A stretch of DNA of 21,107 bases from Prevotellaceae bacterium UBA7017 (lineage in GTDB: Bacteria > Bacteroidota > Bacteroidia > Bacteroidales > Bacteroidaceae): positions 1,934 through 23,040 of the forward strand of contig DJWZ01000110.1 in assembly GCA_002449535.1 (NCBI GenBank). The letters are read 5' to 3'. A model generated the notes under the pieces. The model searched no databases. It had not been told where the DNA came from and saw only the letters and a list, made by a program, of their open reading frames with translations. Shown here in pieces: positions 7,221-14,704 of the stretch (the first letter of the stretch is position 1; every line of letters begins with the position of its first letter). Made by a program: the position numbers and the translations under genes.

Positions 7221-8669
7221 CTATTCTTCTTTTGGTTTATTTGGATTAGGTACAAAGCCCAAAGCAGCTACCAGACAACTCATTATAGGACTTATAATAT
7301 TGAAAAAGCAGAAAGGCAGATATACAATGGTCGGAATACCAAGCACTGTACTCTGCGTCATACCACACGCCGTCCAAGGAACGAGTACCGACGTTACCGT
7401 AGAGGAGTCCTCTGTACTGCGGCTGAGCAGCTCAGGACGGTAGCCGCGTTTCTCATATTCATTACGGAAGATAGAAGCATTCATAATGATAGAGAGGAAC
7501 TGGTCGCCCATAATCATATTAAGCAATACGCCAGAAACCACGGTAGAAGTGACAAGGCTCACGGTATTGCGGACGGCACGCAGCAATATGGCTGTCAGGC
7601 TTTCCAGCATTTTGCTGGCTACCATGCATGCACCGAAGCAGAAGGCACACAAGATGAGCCATATAGTATCGAGCATACCAGCCATACCACGTGTAGCGAC
7701 GAGACTGTTTATGGCGTCATAGCCGGTATCAACATGGGTTGAGGTATAGCACACCTTCATTATTCCCTGAAGAAGACCTGAAGCTGTAACATATCCCTCC
7801 CCTCCTATGCCAGCAACCACATCAGTTTGCAGCACCAATGCACACAAGCAGGCAGCAAAAGATGACAGGACAAGAGTAATGAGAGACGGAACCTTTTTAT
7901 ATATGAGGAAACCCGTAAACAACGGCACCAACATTGTCCACAGCGAAATATTAAAGGAGCCGTCGAGGGCTGTGGTATATTGTGTTATCTCTACCTCCTT
8001 TCCACCGAACTGCAGTCCTATGAAGAGATACAACAGCAGGGAAATAGTAATGCTGGGCACAGTGGTGTACATCATATAACGGATGTGCGAAAACAAATCA
8101 GCCTTCGCCATAGACGATGCCAAGACTGTGGTATCTGACATAGGGGACATCTTATCACCGAAATATGCACCAGAGATTATGGCACCGGCACTAAGGGCAG
8201 AAGGTACGCCGAGGGCATCGCCGATACCGAGCAGGGCAATACCTATCGTGGCGATTGTCGTCCATGAGGTTCCCGTCATAACGGATATGAGGGAAGAAAT
8301 GATACAGGCACATGGCAAGAATACTGCAGGAGACATAATCTGCACACCATAATATATTAAGGTGGGAACCACGCCGCTTATCATCCAGGTACTTGACATC
8401 ATACCTATCATGAGCAGAATAAGCACAGACACGGCAGCATCACCGACAGTTGCCTGGATAGACATCTCAAACGATGACCATGACATTTTATAGACAATCA
8501 TGGAAATTGCAACACAGACGGCTGTAGCGAATATCAATGCCAACTGACTCGCGCCACTTAAAGCATCATCGGGTAAAAAAATCAAGATTAGAACAATTAA
8601 TGACACAAGGGTCAATAACGGCAGAGCCGAAATCAGCGGATTTGGTGTTTTTTCCTCCTTATTTTCCAT
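7221..8669 (-). CDS. nhaC: NhaC-family Na+/H+ antiporter
   Basis: A 482-residue, highly hydrophobic protein with roughly eleven to twelve predicted membrane segments. The segment GAIISGAYFGDKMSPMSDTT (162-181) is the ion-translocation signature of the NhaC/NhaC-like family, and VMTGTSWTTIATIGIALLGI (130-149) also fits. Such carriers exchange external protons for internal Na+ (some relatives exchange organic acids such as malate or lactate), so the ion is inferred, not proved. The gene is intact and of normal length. It diverges from the outer-membrane protein gene with only 69 bp between start codons, and its stop lies 62 bp from the rsfS start, with the rsfS promoter in between. Confidence 0.88.
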   Translation of the reverse strand: MENKEEKTPNPLISALPLLTLVSLIVLILIFLPDDALSGASQLALIFATAVCVAISMIVYKMSWSSFEMSIQATVGDAAVSVLILLMIGMMSSTWMISGVVPTLIYYGVQIMSPAVFLPCACIISSLISVMTGTSWTTIATIGIALLGIGDALGVPSALSAGAIISGAYFGDKMSPMSDTTVLASSMAKADLFSHIRYMMYTTVPSITISLLLYLFIGLQFGGKEVEITQYTTALDGSFNISLWTMLVPLFTGFLIYKKVPSLITLVLSSFAACLCALVLQTDVVAGIGGEGYVTASGLLQGIMKVCYTSTHVDTGYDAINSLVATRGMAGMLDTIWLILCAFCFGACMVASKMLESLTAILLRAVRNTVSLVTSTVVSGVLLNMIMGDQFLSIIMNASIFRNEYEKRGYRPELLSRSTEDSSTVTSVLVPWTACGMTQSTVLGIPTIVYLPFCFFNIISPIMSCLVAALGFVPNPNKPKEE

Positions 8670-8681
8670 TTTATTACACTT

Positions 8682-8716
8682 TTTGGTGCAAATTTACATA
8701 TTTTTTTGTAATTTTG
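8682..8716 (+). promoter_or_regulatory. Promoter of the outer-membrane protein gene
   Basis: TAATTTTG at 8709-8716 is a good -7 element. The best -33 candidate is TTTG at 8682-8685, 23 bp upstream, slightly long. The start would fall near 8722, about 17 bp before the ATG at 8739. The -33 region lies against the -7 box of the opposing nhaC promoter. Confidence 0.6.
8689..8696 (-). promoter_or_regulatory. -7 element of the nhaC promoter
   Basis: On the minus strand the sequence reads TAAATTTGCACC, a perfect TAnnTTTG box 20 bp before the nhaC ATG. No clear TTTG is found about 20 bp further upstream, so the promoter is either weak or activator-dependent. Confidence 0.5.
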
Positions 8717-8738
8717 CGCCACATTTATCAAAATTGTT

Positions 8739-10502
8739 ATGAAAAATATTAAATTTATCTTATTTAGCGCCCTATTTTTCTTGGGCAATCTGACCATCTC
8801 GGCAGATGACATTATTGAACACAGAGGTGACCGCTACGTAATTCACGTAGAAGCCCTGAACCCCGACAGTGAGATGACCTTGTTAGATGTTCTGCATCTC
8901 TGTCCGGAACTGATTTCGTACGACGGCAAGAACATCACCAACGACTACAGGCTACGTATAAACAACACGCACCTTTCTGTTGACTGGGAAACCGCTCTTG
9001 AGAACATCAAGGCGAGCGAACTGAAGTATGTGCAGATATGCAACTACACATCAGCAGCGAAGGGTGTCAATGGCGGCGGCGGTGTCATCGACATCTATTA
9101 CAAGCCACAGGAGGGCACGTCAGGCAAGGTGGCAATCGAAGGCAGCACATACGGTAACGGCAAACTTTATACAGACATCACGTCAAAAGTATCACCAAAC
9201 CTTACCCTGACAGGATATGCCATGACCAACCAGCAATATACAAAGGGATACCCTACTGATGGCGGCACTTTCAAATCACGCAGCACTTCAGAGGCAGCAC
9301 ACCTTCTCATTGACTGGAACATAAGCAAAAACGACAACCTCAAGATTAAGCTCTACCAGCAGTTTATTGACTATAAGCATAAGATAACAAACATCACGAA
9401 CACCACTTCTGCCTTCCCTACAATAAACCGTTACGGCGACATGGTTATAACATACGAGCGCACGGTTAACGACAACGGGGCATTGTGGATAGTTGAAGGT
9501 GGAGCAGATTACTCGAGTATCAGCTCTAACATTGATGAAGTTTTCGGCAGCAATACAAATGCCCGCAGAGAATCCGCCCCTTACTTCTTCACAGAAATCA
9601 ACTACCCTGTCCTTAACAACGACCTGTGGATAATGTTCGGTTGGGAGATTGACTATGACAATATATGGTATAGAGGCGTTAGCCGTGAGCAACTTATGCT
9701 CAACAACATTTACCTGCAGCTGGACTATTCTCACGGCCCTTGGGTGTTCACTCTCGGTGACCGTTTCAGACACATGAACTACTGGAACCGTCTTGCCATC
9801 CCTAATGACAACGATTTGTGGGCACACAATCGTAACAACCACGGATTCGTTGCTTCTGCAGGCTATAAGACCAACGGACACTTCATACAGGCAGCCTTTG
9901 ATCGCGACCACTATCTCCCCTTTGTAGAAGATTTCTTTGGCGATGGCGAAATAGTAAACGGCAAGAGAACCTACAATACTGCCTACAAGACAAACCTCGT
10001 TTGGCGTGCAGAGGCACGTTATACCTATCAGAACAAGAACTTCGTATTCTTCGGTAACGTGCTCCATACCTGGATGAATGACCTCCCGACCCCTAACCAG
10101 CAGACAACAGCCATCAGGACATCTGCTACATGGAACAAGGGTCCTTTGAGACTGACAGCCGGTGTCAACTACTATCATACCCATATAAACGCCACAGCGA
10201 CAGAAGGTGGTCGGTACGACAACTACTACACCCTGAAACTGGCACCAACACTCCTGTTGGGCAAAGGATTTAGAGTATCTTCTGTATTGCTCTACAGCAG
10301 CCGCACGAAGATTCTTGACACACATCCACACCTCTATTCTTCAGTAAAGGTAAACAAAGATTTCGGACGTCATATCAATGTCTTCGCCGACTTCCACGAC
10401 CTCGCAGGCATGCCAACCATGAGGGCGGAAGAAATGTCAGGCACATACAACAAACGTGCCTTGACTGTTGGTATGACATACCGATTTGGAGGAAAGAAAT
10501 AA
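8739..10502 (+). CDS. Outer-membrane beta-barrel protein (TonB-receptor-like)
   Basis: A 587-residue protein with a signal peptide (hydrophobic residues 5-20, cleavage about ISA-DD at 22). Residues about 35-118 resemble a reduced plug domain, with a leucine-rich start (MTLLDVLHLCPEL) and an end VNGGGGVIDIYYKP, like the glycine-rich strand closing TonB-receptor plugs. From about 120 to the end the chain alternates polar and aromatic residues with many tight turns, as in a beta-barrel, and the last strand ends TVGMTYRFGGKK. There is no carboxypeptidase-like N-terminal domain and no convincing TonB box, and it is short for a SusC. It could be a small TonB-dependent receptor or a related barrel of unknown cargo. 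No SusD partner lies next to it. Confidence 0.8.
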   Translation: MKNIKFILFSALFFLGNLTISADDIIEHRGDRYVIHVEALNPDSEMTLLDVLHLCPELISYDGKNITNDYRLRINNTHLSVDWETALENIKASELKYVQICNYTSAAKGVNGGGGVIDIYYKPQEGTSGKVAIEGSTYGNGKLYTDITSKVSPNLTLTGYAMTNQQYTKGYPTDGGTFKSRSTSEAAHLLIDWNISKNDNLKIKLYQQFIDYKHKITNITNTTSAFPTINRYGDMVITYERTVNDNGALWIVEGGADYSSISSNIDEVFGSNTNARRESAPYFFTEINYPVLNNDLWIMFGWEIDYDNIWYRGVSREQLMLNNIYLQLDYSHGPWVFTLGDRFRHMNYWNRLAIPNDNDLWAHNRNNHGFVASAGYKTNGHFIQAAFDRDHYLPFVEDFFGDGEIVNGKRTYNTAYKTNLVWRAEARYTYQNKNFVFFGNVLHTWMNDLPTPNQQTTAIRTSATWNKGPLRLTAGVNYYHTHINATATEGGRYDNYYTLKLAPTLLLGKGFRVSSVLLYSSRTKILDTHPHLYSSVKVNKDFGRHINVFADFHDLAGMPTMRAEEMSGTYNKRALTVGMTYRFGGKK

Positions 10503-10503
10503 C

Positions 10504-10588
10504 GGTTAAAGGTAAAGGCTAAAGGTCGAAAAAACGAACAAAAACAAAAAAAGTTTTCGTTTTCGTTTTGGTTTTCGTTTTTTTTTCG
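10504..10588. repeat. Low-complexity word repeats and imperfect inverted repeat after the OMP gene
   Basis: After the stop codon come GGTTAAAGGTAAAGGCTAAAGG and then an A-rich half (10528-10552) facing a T-rich half (10554-10588) built from TTTTCG words. The halves are loosely complementary and could form a long A/U hairpin acting as a terminator for the outer-membrane protein gene. The 20 bases at 10554-10573 are identical to 4750-4769 inside the ftsH tail. Confidence 0.6.
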
Positions 10589-10596
10589 TACCTTTG
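10567..10596 (+). promoter_or_regulatory. Promoter of tRNA-Gln
   Basis: TTTG (10567-10570), an 18-bp spacer and TACCTTTG (10589-10596) match the Bacteroidota promoter consensus on both elements. Transcription should begin near 10603, about 25 bp before the tRNA. Confidence 0.75.
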
Positions 10597-10627
10597 CAGC
10601 GCAATTTCAAAAATTGTCTATTTGGAT

Positions 10628-10698
10628 TGTCCTATGGTGTAATGGTAGCACAACAGGTTTTGGTTCTGTTTGTGGTGGTTCGAATCCGCCTAGGACAA
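10628..10698 (+). tRNA. tRNA-Gln (anticodon TTG)
   Basis: A 71-nt cloverleaf folds completely. The acceptor stem TGTCCTA pairs with TAGGACA. The D-arm is GTG/CAC. The anticodon stem ACAGG/TCTGT encloses loop TTTTGGT, which gives anticodon TTG. The variable loop is TTGT, and the T-arm GGTGG/CCGCC encloses TTCGAAT. The weak U1-A72 first pair is typical of tRNA-Gln. CCA is not encoded after the discriminator A. It has its own promoter and terminator. Confidence 0.97.
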
Positions 10699-10701
10699 CA
10701 T

Positions 10702-10732
10702 AAAAGGTCAGCATATTTTGCTGACCTTTTTT
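10702..10732 (+). terminator. Rho-independent terminator of tRNA-Gln
   Basis: A perfect 12-bp stem AAAAGGTCAGCA / TGCTGACCTTTT with loop TATTT, running into T-rich sequence, starts four bases after the tRNA. The A-tract on the other side makes it potentially bidirectional. Confidence 0.9.
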
Positions 10733-10773
10733 ATTATATATATGCTGTTTTCACCGCGCTACCGCTTGCTCCA

Positions 10774-10801
10774 AATTTTAAAGCCCCAATTTTAAAGCCC
10801 C
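10774..10801. repeat. Two tandem copies of a 14-bp unit
   Basis: AATTTTAAAGCCCC occurs at 10774-10787 and again at 10788-10801, head to tail without gaps, and a decayed third start (AAAAATAAA) follows. It lies between the tRNA terminator and a minus-strand hairpin. No function is apparent. Confidence 0.85.
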
Positions 10802-10802
10802 A

Positions 10803-10836
10803 AAAATAAACGTAGGCTGCAAATGTGCAGCCTACG
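10803..10836 (-). terminator. Minus-strand hairpin terminator
   Basis: A perfect 11-bp stem CGTAGGCTGCA / TGCAGCCTACG with a 4-nt loop (10811-10836). Read on the minus strand it is followed by TTTATTTTTG. It would stop transcripts coming from the S24 or hsd direction before they run into the tRNA. Confidence 0.75.
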
Positions 10837-10881
10837 CAATTCATAGTTGGAATCTCGTATATCGTAATCAAAATACCAAAT

Positions 10882-10905
10882 GTCTCTTTGTCTCTTTGTC
10901 TCTTT
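10882..10905. repeat. Three tandem copies of GTCTCTTT
   Basis: Head-to-tail 8-bp units at 10882-10889, 10890-10897 and 10898-10905. The same unit, in the same orientation, is repeated four times at 20371-20402 on the far side of the restriction-modification operon. Confidence 0.9.
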
Positions 10906-10943
10906 GCGAGGCTAAAGAACAATAACACCAGTCTTGCATGCAC

Positions 10944-10978
10944 AAAAAAGGCTTGCGTGTCTCACGACAAACAAGCCC
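10944..10978 (-). terminator. Second minus-strand hairpin terminator
   Basis: On the minus strand, GGCTTG pairs with CAAGCC around an inner TGTC-GTGA-GACA hairpin with a small internal mismatch, and six T residues follow. This is the first terminator met by transcription leaving the truncated S24 gene. Confidence 0.65.
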
Positions 10979-11007
10979 TGCTTTCTTCTCTCTAACCTTA
11001 ATATTAT

Positions 11008-11096
11008 TCTCCCTCCACTTGGGAGGGCTGGGGAGGGGTCGCTCCCTCTTTTCACTCCCTTCTTTCTCCCTCCACTTGGGAGGGTCGGGGTGGGGT
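11008..11096. repeat. Pair of GC-rich REP-like repeats
   Basis: Two near-identical copies, 11008-11040 and 11065-11096, begin TCTCCCTCCACTTGGGAGGG and then read CTGGGGAGGGG or TCGGGGTGGGG. Each contains a 6-bp hairpin CCCTCC/GGAGGG with loop ACTTG followed by a G-run tail. The form (short hairpin plus conserved tail, two copies in the same orientation) is that of REP-type intergenic elements; similar sequences are, from memory, frequent in Bacteroidota genomes. The open frames through this stretch are not believable genes. Confidence 0.8.
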
Positions 11097-11110
11097 TTCT
11101 TTAATCTGTT

Positions 11111-11470
11111 TTACATAGTAGTCCCATCCCAATAGCATTTCAGGGTAATATCCCCGTCAACCATTACCAGCACTATGTCACCATCATGAAAGCGATTATT
11201 TGTAACCACCTTTACCGAATCACCATCCGTTATACCAGCATCCTTCATAGAGTCACCCATCACCTTTACCACAAATTCGGGCTGCATAGACAGGAACTCT
11301 TTCGGAAGCATTGTCACGCTTTCCTGAATATCTCCGATATCCGTCGGAGAGCCACAACTCACGGGATTATCAAAAAAGGGAACGGGAGTATCACACAGCA
11401 TAGGCTGCCATCCCCTTTCCTCTAACGCCTTAAACATATCTTTCAGTTCTTCTATCTCTGCTAGTTTCAT
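11111..11470 (-). pseudogene. Truncated S24 (UmuD/LexA-like) peptidase
   Basis: From MKLAEIEELKDMF (start chosen at 11470; the frame is open 57 bp further upstream but without the conserved beginning) 119 residues resemble a UmuD-type autoprotease. They include a C39-G40 pair like UmuD's cleavage site, catalytic S74 in MGDSM, and K111 in DGDITLKCY as the base. UmuD and LexA extend about 42-46 residues beyond this lysine; here the frame stops after 8. The last beta strands of the peptidase fold are therefore missing. The sequence just beyond the stop is the REP-like pair, and no umuC polymerase gene follows. It is most likely a remnant, though a short product could still be made. It lies after the hsdR terminator in the same orientation. 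Confidence 0.7.
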
Positions 11471-11500
11471 AAAGGTTTTATAATTATTTTTCTTTTCTGT

Positions 11501-11525
11501 AAAAAGCCCACCCCGAGGGGTGAGC
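11501..11525 (-). terminator. Terminator after hsdR
   Basis: On the minus strand, GCTCACCCC-TC-GGGGTGGGC followed by TTTTT forms a GC-rich stem 93 bp past the hsdR stop codon. It is the natural end of the type I operon and separates it from the S24 remnant. Confidence 0.85.
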
Positions 11526-11533
11526 ACTATGGT

Positions 11534-11621
11534 ATAGAGGATGGTGGTAGTTTTGAGATTTCACCCCTATAAGGGCCATCCAAGATTCATCTCCAGCCTT
11601 ACGGTGTGGAGCATCCTCTAT
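11534..11621. other. 88-bp structured element at the hsdR 3' end
   Basis: Ten terminal bases pair perfectly (ATAGAGGATG 11534-11543 with CATCCTCTAT 11612-11621). They enclose two small hairpins: CCCT/AGGG at 11565-11575 and CTCCA/TGGAG at 11591-11611. A competing pairing, GGATGG (11539-11544) with CCATCC (11576-11581), excludes the closing stem. The element covers the hsdR stop codon and the start of its 3' untranslated region, 9 bp before the terminator. It fits no RNA class I recognise. Confidence 0.5.
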
Positions 11622-14600
11622 TGGTTCTGCAAGTCAGTATTCTCTGCTGCCATAGAATGTATATTATATTCTGGCCTATCATATACCATATCTATATGCT
11701 TTGCTGAAGGTTGAAAGGGATTATCACCCCCTCCTGGAGTGTAATACATTTCTACATATTTGTAGGCTTTCTCAAACACTTCGTTGTCTTTAATCTTGTA
11801 TTTCAGCCAAAGAATGGTGCGAAGCATCTTCCTGACCTCATTCTGTCCAGTGACAGTCTTGAAAGCATTACTGAATCGACGAACAATATCCACAACATTT
11901 TTGTCAATATCATTTACCACATTCTCAACAACGATAGGTGTTTTAGGAGTCTTTATGCTTTCAAAGAGTTCTGTCAAAGCAGCCCTCGCCTGTTGACGTT
12001 TGTCCTGAGGCTGTTCCATCTTGCGTTCTGTTTCAAGAGTCTCTTTTGCCAAAGCAAGCAGGTCTTTCAGAAACTGAATGCTGTCTATCTGCTTCTGACG
12101 CAGTTTCTCCTGCAACTCCTTCAATTTTTCGCTAAGTTTCTTAAACTCCTTCGAACCAGAATGCTTCGGATTACCCAGTCGCAATCTCAACATCTTCTCA
12201 ATTTCGATGATGGTACGATTGCGTTTGTTTTCATTCTTAATACACTCTTCCAACAGGCGAGTATCGCTAACCACGAGGTCTTCTATTGACTCACCAATAT
12301 CTATTGATACCACATTCTCGTGAATCAATTCTATTGTCTGAGGTCCAAGAATTGTCCATATCATATTATATCGTCCCTCTGGTGGTCTTATACTCTCATA
12401 CACCTGACTCAGCCATATATAATCAGTCTTATATGGCAGCAGGTCTTCATCTGGAGCTACAACCTCCCATGCTTTATTCAGGCGTGTATAGTGAGCACCA
12501 AATTGTGTCTTCACATTATCGTCCTTCAATTTCTCCTGAGCATCTTGCAAGCCTTGGAAGCCACCAATGCTTCTGTCAACGCCTGGGAAGAAATCAAGAC
12601 AATCCTTCACAAAGCCAGGAATCTTCTCCTTCACTTCCTTGATATTCTTTATGACAGTCTTTACAGACTCCTCATCAAATCTCAGGGAGTTGGCATAGTT
12701 GTCAAACACACCAACATAGTCAACTATCAAGCCACACTTCTTCTGAGCCTCATACACACGATTTGTTCTGCATACAGCCTGCAAAAGAGTATGGTCTTTC
12801 ATTGGCTTGTCAAGATACATACATTGCAGAATTGGCGCATCAAAACCTGTCAGCAACTTTGATGTTACAATCACGAACTTAAGTGGTGATAATGGGTCGC
12901 GGAACTTATCCAGCAACTTCTCTTGCTGGTCGCTGGTAAGTTTGTAGTCCTTAAACTCATCACTCTTGTCGCCATTAGTGTGCATCACGATAGCTGTCTC
13001 ATCACCACTCTCAGCAAGCATAGCATCAAGTTCTTTCTTATATGCCACACAACAAGCACGATTATATACTACTACCTGACATTTCAGTCCTGTTGGTCTT
13101 ATGAATTGTCGATAGTGTTTCACTATGTTGTCACATACCTCATGTATGCGCTTTGGCGAAGTAAAGAAGGCTTCAACCTTTGTACCCTTCGTCAACTGGT
13201 CTCTCTCTTCTTCTGTCAAGTTATTTTCGTCAGCCATCTTGTCGAAAGCCTCTTGCAGATTCTTTTCATCAAGATGCATTTCTACAGGCACCTCGCGGAA
13301 GTTCAGTTCCAATGTGGCACCATCATCAATAGAATCTTGGAAGGTATATTTCGACATATAACCTCCAGTATCCTCGTCAGCACCAAAACACTTGAACGTA
13401 TTCTTGTCTCGCTTATTGATAGGAGTACCAGTCAAGCCAAAGAAGAAAGCATTTGGCAGAGCAAGTCGCATTCGCTCACCAAGGTCTCTTTCCTGAGTAC
13501 GATGAGCCTCGTCCACGAGTATGATGATATTCTCCCTTGCATTTAGAGCTTTCTGTACCTTTCCAAACAGGAAGATTGTCGTGATAAGTATCTTTCTCTG
13601 ATCTTGCTCAAAGAAATTTCTCAACTCTTCTCCTGTATATGCAAAATCTACGTTCTCTATCTCTGAACGAGTAAAGTCACCTGTTATCTGGTCTCTCAGG
13701 TCTATTCTGTCATCCACAATGGCTACTGTTGGAGCATTCAGTTCTTGCATCTTCATCAGCTTCTGGGCAGCAAACACCATGAGCCACGATTTGCCAGAAC
13801 CTTGGAAGTGCCATATCAAGCCCTTCTTAGGACCTAAGCCTGTCTTGGTTCTTGCCAACACGCGCTCTACTATAGCCATACCTCCATAATACTGCTGATA
13901 GCGACAAACCACCTTTATCTTCTTTGAAGAATCTTTTGTGGTAGTGAATACAGTAAAGAATCTGTATATGTCAAGCAGTCTCAAAGGGTCTATCAAGCTC
14001 CTAAGATTTGTCCTTACGTCAGCAAGAGTGCCATGCTTTCTTTCTTCTTCAGCAAACCAAGGGCCCCACTTAGTGAGTGGTGCTCCTATGCTGCCATAAT
14101 ACAATTCTTTTCCTTCACTTGCAAAGCTAAGAATGTTTGGCACAAACATCTCTGGTATAGACTTCTGGTAGTCCAGAATATCCTTTGCTCCGTCAGCCCA
14201 AGAAATGCTTGCCTTTGTAGCTGTCTTCAGTTCTCCTATCACCATAGGAATACCATTGATGAGCAGCACTATATCCAGTCGTTTTCCTCCTGAATAGCTG
14301 CTCTTAGGATATTCCCATTGGTTTGTCACCACATAGGTATTATTCTTGCTTGCTGTCTCAGGATTAGTATCAAAGAAACTGATAGACTTGTGTTCACCAT
14401 TTCTGCCAAAAGGGAAGCTGTTTTCCTTGAAGAAGAGATTCCTCAAGTTCTGGTTGGCAGTTATGATGTCACCATTCAAGCCCTGATATATGACATCCTT
14501 TACTTTCTGAATCACTATTTGTGCCTCAGCAAGAGTAATTCTATTTATCTTTATCAATGCCTGTTGCAGCAAAGGCTCCACAATGATGTCGCTCTTTGCG

Positions 14601-14704
14601 TCCCGCAAGTCGTCAGGCTTGCTATAAATATAGCCCGCTTCCTTGGCTATATCTATGCACATCTGTTCAGTTACATTATCTTCGTTAAAGTATGCCATAA
14701 TCAT
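11618..14704 (-). CDS. hsdR: Type I restriction endonuclease subunit R
   Basis: A 1028-residue motor-nuclease (1026 if the second ATG, MAYFNEDN, is used). The N-terminal PD-(D/E)XK nuclease shows D144 in RLDIVLL and E158/K160 in IGELKTATK, with a downstream Q180 as in the RecB-like motif. The SF2 translocase shows QGSGKS (301-306), DEAH (398-401) and GLTGTPI (423-429). After it comes a helical C-terminal part with charged, coiled-coil-prone stretches. Size and order fit EcoR124-like (type IC) HsdR. It cuts unmodified DNA after ATP-driven translocation when bound to the M/S complex. It overlaps the upstream nuclease gene's stop by ATGA and is last in the operon. All motifs look intact. Confidence 0.97.
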   Translation of the reverse strand: MIMAYFNEDNVTEQMCIDIAKEAGYIYSKPDDLRDAKSDIIVEPLLQQALIKINRITLAEAQIVIQKVKDVIYQGLNGDIITANQNLRNLFFKENSFPFGRNGEHKSISFFDTNPETASKNNTYVVTNQWEYPKSSYSGGKRLDIVLLINGIPMVIGELKTATKASISWADGAKDILDYQKSIPEMFVPNILSFASEGKELYYGSIGAPLTKWGPWFAEEERKHGTLADVRTNLRSLIDPLRLLDIYRFFTVFTTTKDSSKKIKVVCRYQQYYGGMAIVERVLARTKTGLGPKKGLIWHFQGSGKSWLMVFAAQKLMKMQELNAPTVAIVDDRIDLRDQITGDFTRSEIENVDFAYTGEELRNFFEQDQRKILITTIFLFGKVQKALNARENIIILVDEAHRTQERDLGERMRLALPNAFFFGLTGTPINKRDKNTFKCFGADEDTGGYMSKYTFQDSIDDGATLELNFREVPVEMHLDEKNLQEAFDKMADENNLTEEERDQLTKGTKVEAFFTSPKRIHEVCDNIVKHYRQFIRPTGLKCQVVVYNRACCVAYKKELDAMLAESGDETAIVMHTNGDKSDEFKDYKLTSDQQEKLLDKFRDPLSPLKFVIVTSKLLTGFDAPILQCMYLDKPMKDHTLLQAVCRTNRVYEAQKKCGLIVDYVGVFDNYANSLRFDEESVKTVIKNIKEVKEKIPGFVKDCLDFFPGVDRSIGGFQGLQDAQEKLKDDNVKTQFGAHYTRLNKAWEVVAPDEDLLPYKTDYIWLSQVYESIRPPEGRYNMIWTILGPQTIELIHENVVSIDIGESIEDLVVSDTRLLEECIKNENKRNRTIIEIEKMLRLRLGNPKHSGSKEFKKLSEKLKELQEKLRQKQIDSIQFLKDLLALAKETLETERKMEQPQDKRQQARAALTELFESIKTPKTPIVVENVVNDIDKNVVDIVRRFSNAFKTVTGQNEVRKMLRTILWLKYKIKDNEVFEKAYKYVEMYYTPGGGDNPFQPSAKHIDMVYDRPEYNIHSMAAENTDLQNQ

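Noticed and set aside
9288..10331. 347-codon open frame antisense to the outer-membrane protein gene
   Set aside because: It lies fully inside a convincing barrel gene, its translation has no recognisable domain, and it has no promoter or start context. It is a shadow of codon bias.
10938..11135. Plus-strand open frame with internally repeated SLHLGG segments
   Set aside because: The repeated peptide is only the translation of the two REP-like DNA repeats.
11534..11621. Hammerhead ribozyme
   Set aside because: The minus strand has GAAA and a junction-like layout, but the required CUGANGA core is absent.
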